Assembly: GCA_964480915.1 (NCBI GenBank)
Contig: CAYZRS010000002.1
Location: 62,001-126,000 of the forward strand
Source: CAWGCE01 sp964480915
GTDB taxonomy: Bacteria; Planctomycetota; Planctomycetia; Pirellulales; Pirellulaceae
Reading direction: 5' to 3'
DNA: 64,000 bases
Shown here: in pieces, positions 8,480-17,377 of the stretch
Layout of the letters: each line of letters starts with the position of its first letter
Position numbering within the stretch: the first letter of the stretch is position 1
Notes under the pieces: generated by a model
Databases searched by the model: none
Told to the model about the DNA's origin: nothing
The model's input: the letters and a program-made list of their open reading frames with translations, nothing else
Position numbers and translations under genes: made by a program

Positions 8480-9271
8480 CTATGCCGGTTTGTGCAAACT
8501 GGATTTGGAAGCGGCGGACGCTTTGGCAACTCGTTGGGCAACAAGGCCAGCAAGGTAGGCCGCTTTGAATCCGGCGTCGATGTTGACCACGGCAACATTG
8601 GAAGCACAGCTATTGAGCATTCCCAGCAACGCGGCGACTCCGCCGAAACTGGCTCCGTAACCGACACTCGTTGGAACTGCAAAAACGGGGCAGGCGACAT
8701 GGCCACCCACGACACTCGGCAGCGCACCCTCCATGCCAGCCACCACAATCACGGCGTCTGCAGCACGCAGTTTGTCGACATGCTTCGGCAACCGATGCGG
8801 CCCAGCGACGCCCACGTCACGGACCATCGTCACGTCGGCATTCATCCAAAGCAGTGTTTCACGCGCTTCTTCGGCAACCGGCGCGTCGCTTGTTCCGGCC
8901 GTCACGACGGCGACCGAGCCCAGCCTCTCATCCCCCAATTGGTCGATGCGAAACGTCCGGGCAAGCTCGTTGTAGTGTGAGCCGGGGAAACGCTGAGCCA
9001 GTTCGACGCCCGAATCTGCTGCGATCCGCGTCACCAGCACCGGCGAGCCTTCCTCCAGCAGACGTTCGACAAGCTCAAGCAAGTTCGCCAACGATTTTCC
9101 CTGGCCGAACACGACTTCCGGATACCCGCAACGACGATGGCGATCGAGGTCCAATTCGGCTTCCGCCAAAGAGGCCGATCGCTGTTGATCCAATTGCGCG
9201 AGGAACTCGTCGGAGTTCAGTTCTCCGGCGAGGAGTGCTTGCGCCGTTTCGATCAGTCGGTCGTGTTCCAT
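8480..9271 (-). CDS. larB: LarB-type carboxylase (NCAIR mutase-related)
   Basis: 263 residues from the chosen start. The C-terminal two thirds match the PurE/AIR-carboxylase-like fold of LarB: VAVVTAGTSDAPVAEEA, DVGVAGPHR, VVAGMEGALPSVVGG and PTSVGYGASFGG. LarB carboxylates and hydrolyses nicotinate adenine dinucleotide in the first step of nickel-pincer nucleotide synthesis. No larC, larE or larA is visible here, so the rest of that pathway is elsewhere or this is a relative with another role. The ATG at 9271 is preceded by a G-rich run at very short spacing, so start confidence is moderate; the frame stays open 213 bases further upstream. It faces argG across a 235-bp divergent intergenic region. 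Confidence 0.85.
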   Translation of the reverse strand: MEHDRLIETAQALLAGELNSDEFLAQLDQQRSASLAEAELDLDRHRRCGYPEVVFGQGKSLANLLELVERLLEEGSPVLVTRIAADSGVELAQRFPGSHYNELARTFRIDQLGDERLGSVAVVTAGTSDAPVAEEARETLLWMNADVTMVRDVGVAGPHRLPKHVDKLRAADAVIVVAGMEGALPSVVGGHVACPVFAVPTSVGYGASFGGVAALLGMLNSCASNVAVVNIDAGFKAAYLAGLVAQRVAKASAASKSSLHKPA

Positions 9272-9506
9272 TCCCCCATTGTAGCGATTTATTGCCGGCT
9301 TGGTTACTGATGGAGCGAACCGATTCGGCAGGCGCGTGTCGGCCGTCACCAAACTTGTTGGAACGGCGGCTCGCCGCCCCGATGTGAAAAAACTGGGCGA
9401 TGATGGACGCGACGGTCCCGAGAGTTTACGATCGTCCAATGATTGCTTCCGGCGCCAGTGCCCGTTAGCCAGCTTTGAAGACAATACTTATTTGATTTGG
9501 GCAGAG

Positions 9507-10733
9507 ATGATGGCAAGTTGCGTTTTGGCCTATTCGGGCGGACTGGACACTTCGGTCATTCTTGGTTGGTTAAAAGACAAGGGCTACGACGTTCACTGCG
9601 TCTACGTCGACTTGGGCCAACCGTGTGAGGATCGGCAAGAGATACTCGATAAGGCCAAGAACGTGGGCGCCGCGAGCGCTAGGATCGTGGACGTGCAAGA
9701 CGAATTGTGTCGCGATTTCGCCTTTCCTGTGCTGGCGTGGCAGGCTCGTTACGAGCAGCGGTATCTCTTGGGCACTTCCATCGCACGACCCTTGATCAGC
9801 AAAGTCTGCTTGCAAGTCGCGAAGGAAGTGGGGGCGGAAGCGTATGCTCACGGAGCGACCGGTAAAGGGAACGATCAGTGCCGTTTTCAACTGGCCGCAG
9901 ATGCACTCAATCCCAACGTCACCATGATTGCTCCTTGGCGCATGGAAGAATTTCGACAGGCGTTTCCCGGCCGCACAGAGATGATCGCCTACTGTGCCGA
10001 AAAGAACATTCCGGTCAAAGCATCGGTCGAAAAACCCTACAGCTCGGACGAGAACTGTTTGCATATCAGTTATGAGGCGGGACGGCTGGAAGAGCTGACC
10101 ATCAACGGTGTCGAGACCGTCGATTTCGGTATGACGGTTTCGCCTCAAGAGGCGCCTGACAAAGTGGAGCAAGTGACCATCGCGTACGAGTCGGGCCTGC
10201 CCGTCGCCGTCAACGGAAATCGTAATATGTCGGCGATTGAAATCGTTCGCGAACTGAATGCGATCGGCGGCCGCAACGGGATCGGCCGAATCGATCTGAT
10301 CGAAAATCGATTTGTGGGAATGAAGAGTCGTGGCGTCTACGAAGCGCCCGGCATGACGCTCTTGTATGACGGCCTGATGTACGTCGAGCAATTGGCCATG
10401 GATCGCGACCTGATGCACTTGCGGGACCGTCTGGCGCCCGAAGTGGCCGAAATGGTTTACTACGGTTACTGGTACGTGGCGAAAATGGATGCACTGTTGG
10501 CATTCATTCGTGAGGCCCAAAAACCGGTGACCGGTGAGGTGACTTTCAACCTCTACAAAGGCAATATCCAAGTCGCTAGCCGCCAGAGCCCCAACAGCCT
10601 CTACGACGAAGGCATTGCGACGATGGAAGGGGGCGGTTCGTACAATCAAACCGACGCTGAAGGGTTCTTAAGGATCCAAGGATTACCGTCGCGCGTTCAG
10701 GCGCGAGTCAATCCTCGCGATTGGTCCAGCTAA
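9507..10733 (+). CDS. argG: argininosuccinate synthase
   Basis: Condenses citrulline and aspartate with ATP in arginine biosynthesis. 408 residues, normal family length. The N-terminal P-loop variant AYSGGLDTS is at residues 8-16. GATGKGNDQ and KPYSSDENC are characteristic family motifs, and the C-terminus has EGGGSYNQ. The start is taken at the first of two adjacent ATG codons (9507/9510), where the family N-terminus begins. The reading frame stays open further upstream, but that sequence is not ArgG-like. It is divergent from larB and convergent with the hydrolase/HEAT gene. No other arg genes are nearby. Confidence 0.96.
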   Translation: MMASCVLAYSGGLDTSVILGWLKDKGYDVHCVYVDLGQPCEDRQEILDKAKNVGAASARIVDVQDELCRDFAFPVLAWQARYEQRYLLGTSIARPLISKVCLQVAKEVGAEAYAHGATGKGNDQCRFQLAADALNPNVTMIAPWRMEEFRQAFPGRTEMIAYCAEKNIPVKASVEKPYSSDENCLHISYEAGRLEELTINGVETVDFGMTVSPQEAPDKVEQVTIAYESGLPVAVNGNRNMSAIEIVRELNAIGGRNGIGRIDLIENRFVGMKSRGVYEAPGMTLLYDGLMYVEQLAMDRDLMHLRDRLAPEVAEMVYYGYWYVAKMDALLAFIREAQKPVTGEVTFNLYKGNIQVASRQSPNSLYDEGIATMEGGGSYNQTDAEGFLRIQGLPSRVQARVNPRDWSS

Positions 10734-10771
10734 CGTCGGGCGAGTTTCGAAGTAAGCCCGAGCAGCAACCG

Positions 10772-13213
10772 TTACTGCGCCGCCGCTTCTGACGCGCGTT
10801 TTCTGACCTGCGTAATGGCTGATTTTGCGCGATTTCGAATTGCTGGTTGCGGGCTTTTCGAGGCGGCCTTACGTAGGATTGGAAGGCACTTTTCTGTACC
10901 GATTTCAGCCAAGAGTTTGATGGCTGCTAATGAAATTTCTGGGTCGTTCGTCGGCGCCACTTCAATGACGACATCCTCCGCAGCCGATCCCATATTCATC
11001 AGGCATTGGTAGGCCTCTTCGCGCTCGTGAAAGTCGTCCAGGAATTGTGCCACCGGTCGAGCGGCGCGCGGATCCTTGAGCCTGCCCAGATGTTCAAATA
11101 CATCCGATTTCACGAAGGGCTCATCGAGCAGTTTGATGAGGAGCGGAACACTATGCTTGCCTCCCCATTTTACGATGCCGCGGATGCCCGCTTTCCGTTC
11201 GTCGATTGGGCCATGTTCGAATGCCAGATTCTTGTAAGTAACTGCGACACGCTTTTTAATCTTCAGCGACTCGACATCGTCCGGTTCGACTTTTGCGAGA
11301 GCGCTGAGCGCTTTCCGAGCGACCAGCAAGTCACCCTCCTCAACGCAATCGACAAGTTTCTCGACGTAATCGGGGTCGGATTTGCCCGGCAGCGAAACTT
11401 CCGATTCTGGGAATCCTTGGTCGAAGGTCGCTGCGCCCGGGAATGCGGGCGTTCCTGATCCACGAACATTCGCCATGGCGGTTCCTTGCGGCGTCTCGTT
11501 TCTGTTTGTGAGCCGGGCAAGCCAACGGATTGCACCTGGAATGCCGCGGTCGATCATGTCGCCATAGTGGTCGAAACCTTCTGGGAAATGCTGCTCAACT
11601 TTGCCGCCGGCACTCGAGATGGCCGCGGCCAGGATCTCGGAATCTTGAACGGTCACGACCGTGTCTCTCTTGGTATGAAATAGATGCACCGGGCACCTGA
11701 AGTTAGCGGCATGCGTGATCGGCGAACAAAGTGCGAGCCGTGATTTGGCATCCGTGACATAGGTTTCGTAGTATTCGGCGCCTCCCGGCTTGAACGCCCC
11801 TTCGAGTTGCGACCTTGCCGCATATGCCATGCAGCCCTTGATCTGCGGGTGATGTGCGGCCAGCAGCAATGCGGCCGTTCCCGCCGAGCTGTGACCGGCT
11901 GTGAAAAATTCTCCGTTGGCGACAAACGGCATCTTCTGTCTGGCGTACTCGATCGCGTGGTAGCCATTGGCAACACCCGCCTTGGCGGCGATGAAATCAT
12001 CCACCGCATCCGAAAATTCATCCGGCGTGATCGTGTCCATGTCGCCCATGTCGCCATCGATCTCGTAAGCAACGACGGCAAAGCCAGCTTTTACGTAGGG
12101 GACATGTTCCTTACGCGATCCTTCTCCCAAACGCCGTCCCGCTAACGGTACGGCGCCCGCAGGTGCGATGAAAACGCACGGCAGCTCCCCAGCGAAATTT
12201 GTAGGGCGGTAAAGGTAAAGCGTGCTGTTTCTTCCCGGTTCGTCGTCGGAGATGTCGAGCGTTACTTCGGCAAACTCAATGCCCGGCTCAATCGTCTGAA
12301 ACGTTGGCAGTTCGGGCAATTGACTCGAATCGAGCGAGAGGTCGGTAACGGCTAACGTCGGCGGGTCGGAACCGCGCGAAGGCAGGTGGCTCTCTGCTAC
12401 AGTCGAGATCGCGTCCCGTGTCGAACTCAGATCGACCAGTGGGCTACTGATATTGGCAATGTTTTTGAGTGAAATCGACGCAATAAGCAGTAGCGCAGCC
12501 GCACAAGTCAAATTGCCGATGGATACGTTGAAGAAGCCAAAGCGTTCGTACAATTTCCAGATCACCAGCATTATGATTCCGAGAACACCCCATTGGACGA
12601 CCAGCATGCCGGCGACGAAGCCGATAGAGACGTCACTGACTTGGCCCGCTTTTAGCAATGCCCCTGTGCTTACGCCCAACGTATAGAGGACGTTGATCCC
12701 AATGAGGATCTTGCCGAGATTTGCTTCGGTCCATTGAATGACGGGAAGATCGCCAAAGTTTTTGACAGCGATTCCGTAGATCGCCAAGAGGGACGCTACA
12801 AGCGCCAGCCCACCAGCAAATGCGCCCAAATTGACAGAGTCGCCCGAAGCAAAGCTAATAACGCCCGTCTGCCCGATCCAAAGAATCACGATCAGCAGAC
12901 CGAGCAAGTAAAAGAGCGGCCAATTTCGTTTGGCCAGTTTGCCCAGCGGAAGCGAATTCGACTCGCTCAACCTTGGGCGGTTTGAATTTAGCGCGGGTTG
13001 CGATTCCGCCATTTCTTGGCTGGTTGATAAAGAGGCGAGTGGATCGGGCTGATCGAGCAGATCGGCATCGAGGAGCGGAGCGTCGACGGCCGGCTCGGGG
13101 TCAGGAATGATCAGGATCGACTGGCACCCAGGGCACTTGGCGCGTTTGCCAATAAGTTCGCTGTTGGCCCGTATTTGTCGGCCGCAGTCGCCACATGCGA
13201 ATTCAAACGTCAT
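10772..13213 (-). CDS. zinc ribbon - membrane - alpha/beta hydrolase - HEAT-repeat fusion
   Basis: 813 residues with an unusual domain order. Residues 1-35 form a zinc ribbon (CGDCG and CPGC). About 110-260 holds five or six membrane helices. About 310-580 is an alpha/beta hydrolase resembling dienelactone hydrolase, with nucleophile Ser442 in GHSSAG, a later Asp in KRDTVV and His in FDHYG, so the triad is intact. About 630-800 is made of HEAT-like helical repeats (LLDEPFVKSDVFEHLGRL and related). GAGG lies 7 bases before the ATG. Such fusions of a zinc ribbon, membrane domain and HEAT repeats are typical of planctomycetes, but I cannot name a substrate. Esterase activity at or near the membrane is the most that can be inferred. 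Confidence 0.75.
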   Translation of the reverse strand: MTFEFACGDCGRQIRANSELIGKRAKCPGCQSILIIPDPEPAVDAPLLDADLLDQPDPLASLSTSQEMAESQPALNSNRPRLSESNSLPLGKLAKRNWPLFYLLGLLIVILWIGQTGVISFASGDSVNLGAFAGGLALVASLLAIYGIAVKNFGDLPVIQWTEANLGKILIGINVLYTLGVSTGALLKAGQVSDVSIGFVAGMLVVQWGVLGIIMLVIWKLYERFGFFNVSIGNLTCAAALLLIASISLKNIANISSPLVDLSSTRDAISTVAESHLPSRGSDPPTLAVTDLSLDSSQLPELPTFQTIEPGIEFAEVTLDISDDEPGRNSTLYLYRPTNFAGELPCVFIAPAGAVPLAGRRLGEGSRKEHVPYVKAGFAVVAYEIDGDMGDMDTITPDEFSDAVDDFIAAKAGVANGYHAIEYARQKMPFVANGEFFTAGHSSAGTAALLLAAHHPQIKGCMAYAARSQLEGAFKPGGAEYYETYVTDAKSRLALCSPITHAANFRCPVHLFHTKRDTVVTVQDSEILAAAISSAGGKVEQHFPEGFDHYGDMIDRGIPGAIRWLARLTNRNETPQGTAMANVRGSGTPAFPGAATFDQGFPESEVSLPGKSDPDYVEKLVDCVEEGDLLVARKALSALAKVEPDDVESLKIKKRVAVTYKNLAFEHGPIDERKAGIRGIVKWGGKHSVPLLIKLLDEPFVKSDVFEHLGRLKDPRAARPVAQFLDDFHEREEAYQCLMNMGSAAEDVVIEVAPTNDPEISLAAIKLLAEIGTEKCLPILRKAASKSPQPAIRNRAKSAITQVRKRASEAAAQ

Positions 13214-13229
13214 ACCCGCGCCTCGTGAA

Positions 13230-13245
13230 TGTGAACTACGTCACT
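13230..13245. promoter_or_regulatory. imperfect CRP/FNR-type palindrome
   Basis: TGTGA-N6-TCACT, one base short of the CRP consensus TGTGA-N6-TCACA. It lies 17 bp upstream of the hydrolase/HEAT start codon and 113 bp upstream of the divergent permease gene. One-mismatch matches are expected by chance in 64 kb, so this is weak evidence. It is listed because a perfect copy occurs at 19994-20009. Confidence 0.2.
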
Positions 13246-13357
13246 TGCAAATTCTAGTTGCAGATCGGCCCTAATTCTACCGCTTTGGAGGGGCCGAATT
13301 GCCGGATATTGGCCTACTTCTGCTTGTTGTCGCCACGAAATTGCTATAACAGGTCGG

Positions 13358-15070
13358 ATGTTCCTTTACGATAATCCCGTCTTACAGCGCGAATTGTTAC
13401 AGAACTTGCGTACGAAACGCTCGTTTTTGTTGCTGCTGGCCTACCAGTTGATATTGGGCGCTGTCGTCTACTTTGCCTGGCCCCAGCAAGAGCGATTGGA
13501 GGCCAACGCGGAAGCGGCTCGCCGACTGGTCAACCTTGTTTTCCTGGGACAATATGTCCTTGCTTCATTGATGGCACCCAGCTTTGCAGCGGGATCGATT
13601 TCCGGCGAAAAGGAGCGGAAGACGTACGAATTGCTGTTGGCCACCCCGATGTGGCCTTCGTCGATTGTGATGGGCAAGCTGTTTGCGGCATTGGCCCATT
13701 TGGGCGTGCTCATTTTTGCGTCGTTGCCCATTGTGCTCCTATGCCTACCGCTCGGTGGCGTTTCGCTTTACGAAGTGTTGGCCGCCTATTTGGGCCTTAG
13801 CTTGTCGGTGATGACGTTTGGCATGATCAGCGTCGCCTGCAGCAGCTACTTTCGGCGCACTTCGGCGGCGCTGGTCGCCTCCTATCTGCTGATTTTGCCA
13901 CTTGCGCTCGTCGGAGTGTTGACTTGGAATTCGCTGGCCGGCACGGGAGAGCTGCGTTTGTGGGTTTCGGTCACCGTCATACCGGTGATTGCGGTCTCTA
14001 TCTGTGCGGCTCTCTTTCACCGCACCACGGACCGCATGTTGCATCCGCCCGATGTGGGAAGTGAGGGGAAGGAGGTCGTGGATCTTGAACAAGAAGCGGA
14101 AGAGGTGGTTGGACTGGTGATTCAGCCTGATCGATTTCCCGACCGACTGTTTGCGCCGCCGAAGCGAGTCGACCTTTTGCCGGACCATGCGAATCCCGTT
14201 TATAGCAAAGAGATTCACAGCGAGATCTTCAGCCAAGGAACGCTGATGCTGCGGCTTGTGATTCAGGTCAGCATGTTGCTGGCAATCCCCATCATGGCAT
14301 TTTGTCTATTCTTGGCTCCTGCCTACGCCGCCTGGTACATCGCCTACGTCTTGGTCTTCAATCTGTTGGTCGGGCCGGTCTTTTCTGCGGGGACGGTCAC
14401 CAGTGAACGAGAGCGTCAAACACTCGACTTGCTTTTGACGACGACGATTACGCCTTGGCAGATTCTGTGGGGAAAGCTGATTGCTGGGCTGCGAGTATCG
14501 ACGGTCCTCACGATGTTTCTCGTATGGCCGCTGTTCTTGGCCTGTGTCATCTTCATCTTTGTCGGGTTAGGCGACAATCAAGACAATTTCTACTGGCGCA
14601 ATATCACCTCGATCGGTGCCTACATGCTAATCATCCTGCTGACCTGCGCTACGACCGCCGTCGTGGCCCTCTTTTGTTCCGTGCTTTATCGGAAAACCGC
14701 CAGCAGTTTGATGACAACTTACGTGGTGCTCGCGACCGTTTTTTGTGTGCCCATGGCGGTTCATTCCTTTGCCAAAGTTTTTTATGACGAAACCCCGGTC
14801 GTCACGGTAACGCACGGCACTGGTATTATCAGTCCATTCTCTGCGGCGTTTGCCGTGCCGTTGGAAGTGAAGGAGTTAGACTGGGGCAGCTTGGATGGAA
14901 AACGACGCCGCAATGTTTCAACCCATTATGAAGAGAATGCCCAAAACAAATACCTCTTGCCCGGTTGGTGGGTCTTCGGTTGGTATGTCGTCTTTGCGTT
15001 GGCCACGATTTTGTTGCTGATGCTGACGATCGTTTGGCTCTTCAACACGCGCTGGCGGGTGTCTCAGTAG
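13358..15070 (+). CDS. ABC-2 type transporter permease, internally duplicated
   Basis: 570-residue integral membrane protein. The N-terminal half (NPVLQREL, then FAAGSISGEKERKTYELLL) and the C-terminal half (NPVYSKEI, then FSAGTVTSERERQTLDLLL) are clear internal homologues, each followed by several membrane helices. This is the pattern of ABC-2 permeases in which both halves sit on one chain. The E-[KR]-E-R-x-T segment is a conserved cytoplasmic coupling region of the family. No ATPase gene lies beside it, so its partner is elsewhere. The substrate cannot be inferred. The start is the first ATG after the divergent promoter region. Confidence 0.85.
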   Translation: MFLYDNPVLQRELLQNLRTKRSFLLLLAYQLILGAVVYFAWPQQERLEANAEAARRLVNLVFLGQYVLASLMAPSFAAGSISGEKERKTYELLLATPMWPSSIVMGKLFAALAHLGVLIFASLPIVLLCLPLGGVSLYEVLAAYLGLSLSVMTFGMISVACSSYFRRTSAALVASYLLILPLALVGVLTWNSLAGTGELRLWVSVTVIPVIAVSICAALFHRTTDRMLHPPDVGSEGKEVVDLEQEAEEVVGLVIQPDRFPDRLFAPPKRVDLLPDHANPVYSKEIHSEIFSQGTLMLRLVIQVSMLLAIPIMAFCLFLAPAYAAWYIAYVLVFNLLVGPVFSAGTVTSERERQTLDLLLTTTITPWQILWGKLIAGLRVSTVLTMFLVWPLFLACVIFIFVGLGDNQDNFYWRNITSIGAYMLIILLTCATTAVVALFCSVLYRKTASSLMTTYVVLATVFCVPMAVHSFAKVFYDETPVVTVTHGTGIISPFSAAFAVPLEVKELDWGSLDGKRRRNVSTHYEENAQNKYLLPGWWVFGWYVVFALATILLLMLTIVWLFNTRWRVSQ

Positions 15071-15092
15071 GGACTGCTGTTGTCGATTCGGC

Positions 15093-15137
15093 AGTCTCAG
15101 GCGCTCTAGTCTCAGGCGCTGTAGTCTCGGGCGATCT
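15093..15137. repeat. three tandem 15-bp repeats beside gap
   Basis: Units at 15093-15107, 15108-15122 and 15123-15137 follow the pattern AGTCTCAGGCGCTNT; the third has two substitutions. Two of the units recur right of the gap at 15263-15292. The array lies in the noncoding space between the permease gene and pyrB. It probably continues into the gap, which would explain why assembly failed here. Confidence 0.75.
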
Positions 15138-15162
15138 CTTGGGCTCAAGTTCGCGCAGGCTC
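15108..15162. repeat. 55-bp direct repeat flanking gap, left copy
   Basis: This segment is identical over exactly 55 bases to 15263-15317, on the other side of the N run. A repeat of exactly 55 bases ending precisely at both gap edges is what two contigs of a k=55 de Bruijn assembly share at their ends. It is more likely an assembly signature than a biological repeat. Confidence 0.85.
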
Positions 15163-15262
15163 NNNNNNNNNNNNNNNNNNNNNNNNNNNNNNNNNNNNNN
15201 NNNNNNNNNNNNNNNNNNNNNNNNNNNNNNNNNNNNNNNNNNNNNNNNNNNNNNNNNNNNNN
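15163..15262. other. assembly gap (100 N)
   Basis: Placeholder run of 100 N with the same 55-mer on both sides. The true sequence may be a simple overlap of zero gap length, or a longer array of the 15-bp repeat. Confidence 0.95.
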
Positions 15263-15347
15263 AGTCTCAGGCGCTGTAGTCTCGGGCGATCTCTTGGGCT
15301 CAAGTTCGCGCAGGCTCACTTTCAGGAACCGCAGCGACGAAAGCTTG

Positions 15348-16553
15348 CTATCTCGATTCGTCTCTTGCGATGTAGAGGCTTTCAACCGCATCAAACAGAT
15401 GGACGAGCAGGGCGGCACGTGCCCACATGCCATTACGAGCTTGTCGGAAATACATGGCTCGTGGATCTTGGTCGATCTCGACTGGCAGTTCGTTGACCAC
15501 GCTGTCTCGCGGGAACGGATGCATGATCGGCGCGTATTGCTTCATCATTGCGACACGCTCAGGCGTTAGGCGGAATGGTGAAATGTCGAGGCTTTCCAGC
15601 TCGTTCTGATGCTCTGATTGGTTGTGTTCGCGTTGGATACGAGTCAAATAAACACAGTCGACTTGGCTGAGCAGAGGTTGACCGTCGCAGTCGGCATCAA
15701 GCGAATCAAATTCGCGAATTTCAGCTCCGTTTCGCGTCAAACGCGTTCGCAGATCTTCGTCGAGGCGGAGGACTTCGTGATTGGGCGAAGCGAAATAGAG
15801 TTTCACGTCCGAGTATTGTGCCAGCACGGAGGCTAAGGAGCGAACGGTTCTACCGCGATTGATGTCGCCGCAGAATAGGTAGGTCTTGCCATGCGGGCTT
15901 GGCTGGAGGTCGGGGTACCGCTGACGCAATTCGGTTAATCGTGAATCGCGGTTGGCGTCCGAGCGATCGAAGTCAAACGTTCGCAGGATCGTATACATGT
16001 CCAGCAGCGCTTGCGTCGGATGTTCATCGCTGCCGGAACCGGCATTGATGACGGGCACCGATCGCATTTCTTGTCGCTCGAGGGCGTCCATCTTGTACGC
16101 GCAGCATTCGGCAAATTTGGCAACGACACTCCGCATGATGATCACGTCGAAGTAGCTACTAAACATGCGGACCGAATCCATTCGCGATTCACGTTTGACT
16201 TCGGATGACGACTTCGGATCACGGACTTCGTTGCATGTGATCCCGAGTATCTGACAGGCGGCGGTGAAGGAGAGAAACGTCCGCGTGGACGGCTGTGTGA
16301 AATAGAGCATCGCCCGTTTGTGAGGCAGCAATTGCCGAAGTCGATCACTGCTCTTTCGTTCCCGAGCCATCGAACGGATGATGTCGGCCAGGACGCGAAT
16401 CTTCTCCAGCAATTCGGGCGTCAGTTGGGCGCCGAAGATCATGTGTTGCAAGCGACCTTGCCGTTGGAATTCGCGGATTTTCGCTTCCAGCGGTCGCTCC
16501 AGTTGCGGCTGGAAGATGTCGAACTCATTCGGGTTGGTCGTCAACGTGGTCAC
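15348..16553 (-). CDS. pyrB: aspartate carbamoyltransferase (long form)
   Basis: Transfers the carbamoyl group to aspartate in pyrimidine synthesis. The carbamoyl-phosphate site QPSTRTFLSF and the SDEHPTQALLDM motif identify the transcarbamylase family. The C-terminal MHPFPR with Glu-Leu downstream fits the aspartate rather than ornithine branch. At 401 residues it is about 90 longer than the usual catalytic chain, because of a ~65-residue N-terminal extension and an insertion of ~20 charged residues before the second domain (around RSDANRDSRLTELRQRYP). The start is a GTG at 16553 with only a weak ribosome-binding site. No pyrI or pyrC is adjacent. It is divergent from the NYN-domain gene. 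Assignment as ATCase is good; the long form is unusual. Confidence 0.85.
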   Translation of the reverse strand: MTTLTTNPNEFDIFQPQLERPLEAKIREFQRQGRLQHMIFGAQLTPELLEKIRVLADIIRSMARERKSSDRLRQLLPHKRAMLYFTQPSTRTFLSFTAACQILGITCNEVRDPKSSSEVKRESRMDSVRMFSSYFDVIIMRSVVAKFAECCAYKMDALERQEMRSVPVINAGSGSDEHPTQALLDMYTILRTFDFDRSDANRDSRLTELRQRYPDLQPSPHGKTYLFCGDINRGRTVRSLASVLAQYSDVKLYFASPNHEVLRLDEDLRTRLTRNGAEIREFDSLDADCDGQPLLSQVDCVYLTRIQREHNQSEHQNELESLDISPFRLTPERVAMMKQYAPIMHPFPRDSVVNELPVEIDQDPRAMYFRQARNGMWARAALLVHLFDAVESLYIARDESR

Positions 16554-16687
16554 TTGGTTTTCGGGGCTCGAGAAGCGTGAGGTTGCCGTCTGTCACGATA
16601 GCAAATGTCGAACAGCTGAGAAGGCGCCGCTCGCCACGAAACGGCCGCTTTGCTAGACGTACCAGTTGCGACCGCTAGAATTCGCCT

Positions 16688-17377
16688 ATGCGCATCTTGA
16701 TCGACGGTTACAACTTGCTCCATGCCTCGACCGTCACGCCGACGGCCGCCAACCAAGGTTCCTTGGAGGCAACGCGCAACGCTCTGCTCGATCACCTGTT
16801 GGAATACCTGCCGCCCGGCATGGCCTCCGAAACTGTGGTGGTGTTTGACAAGGGCAGTGAACGTGGCCTGCCTGCTGAATCCCGCTATGGCGAGCTCACG
16901 ATTCGGTTTGCGATCAATCATCCCGAGGCGGATGACTTGATCGAACAGCTGATACGAGAAGATTCAACGCCCAAACGTCTCACGGTCGTCTCGAGCGATC
17001 ATCGCTTGCACCGGGCGGCCAACCGTCGAAAAGCGACGCCGATCGACAGCGAGGACTGGCTTGCCAACCTGCTGCAAGATGCGAATCGATCGGCGGTTCG
17101 GCCGGAAGGGCCGCCGCTCGTGTCGGGTGATTGGAAAGCCGAGTTTGCCGATATCGATTTGGACGCCATCGAACGGGAAGTCGCGGCCGAATCTACAGGT
17201 CCATTGCCGCAGCCGCCTGCACCCGAACCGGATCGGGCGGCGAATGTTACCCAGAAACCGCCGACCAAGAAACCAGAATTCGACAATCCATTCCCGCCCG
17301 GTTATGGAGAGGACTTATTGGAGGGAGAGGCCAACGATTCGCCATTCCCTGAGGGGTACGGCGAAGACTTGCTTTGA
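16688..17377 (+). CDS. NYN/YacP-like PIN-fold ribonuclease domain protein with repeated tail
   Basis: 229 residues. The first ~150 residues match the YacP/NYN family: RILIDGYNLLH at the start gives the catalytic Asp, VVVFDKGS the second acidic strand, and HPEADDLIEQLIRE and VVSSDHRLHRAA the remaining acidic positions. These proteins are known or predicted RNases acting on RNA in the cytoplasm. The tail is low-complexity and ends in two near-identical copies of PFPxGYGEDLL separated by about 10 residues, the last at the very C-terminus. Such a repeated short peptide may be a docking motif. It is convergent with the aminotransferase gene. Confidence 0.82.
   Translation: MRILIDGYNLLHASTVTPTAANQGSLEATRNALLDHLLEYLPPGMASETVVVFDKGSERGLPAESRYGELTIRFAINHPEADDLIEQLIREDSTPKRLTVVSSDHRLHRAANRRKATPIDSEDWLANLLQDANRSAVRPEGPPLVSGDWKAEFADIDLDAIEREVAAESTGPLPQPPAPEPDRAANVTQKPPTKKPEFDNPFPPGYGEDLLEGEANDSPFPEGYGEDLL

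Noticed and set aside
9300..9506. argG start at an upstream in-frame codon
   Set aside because: The open frame before 9507 encodes no ArgG-like sequence, and the conserved AYSGGLDTS motif sits right after 9507.
10736..10761. terminator between argG and the hydrolase gene
   Set aside because: TCGGGC and GCCCGA form only 6 bp with a 14-base loop and no T-run.
15263..15317. biological 55-bp direct repeat
   Set aside because: The identity stops exactly at the gap edges, which points to assembly overlap rather than a true duplication; only the inner 15-bp tandem units are kept as a repeat.
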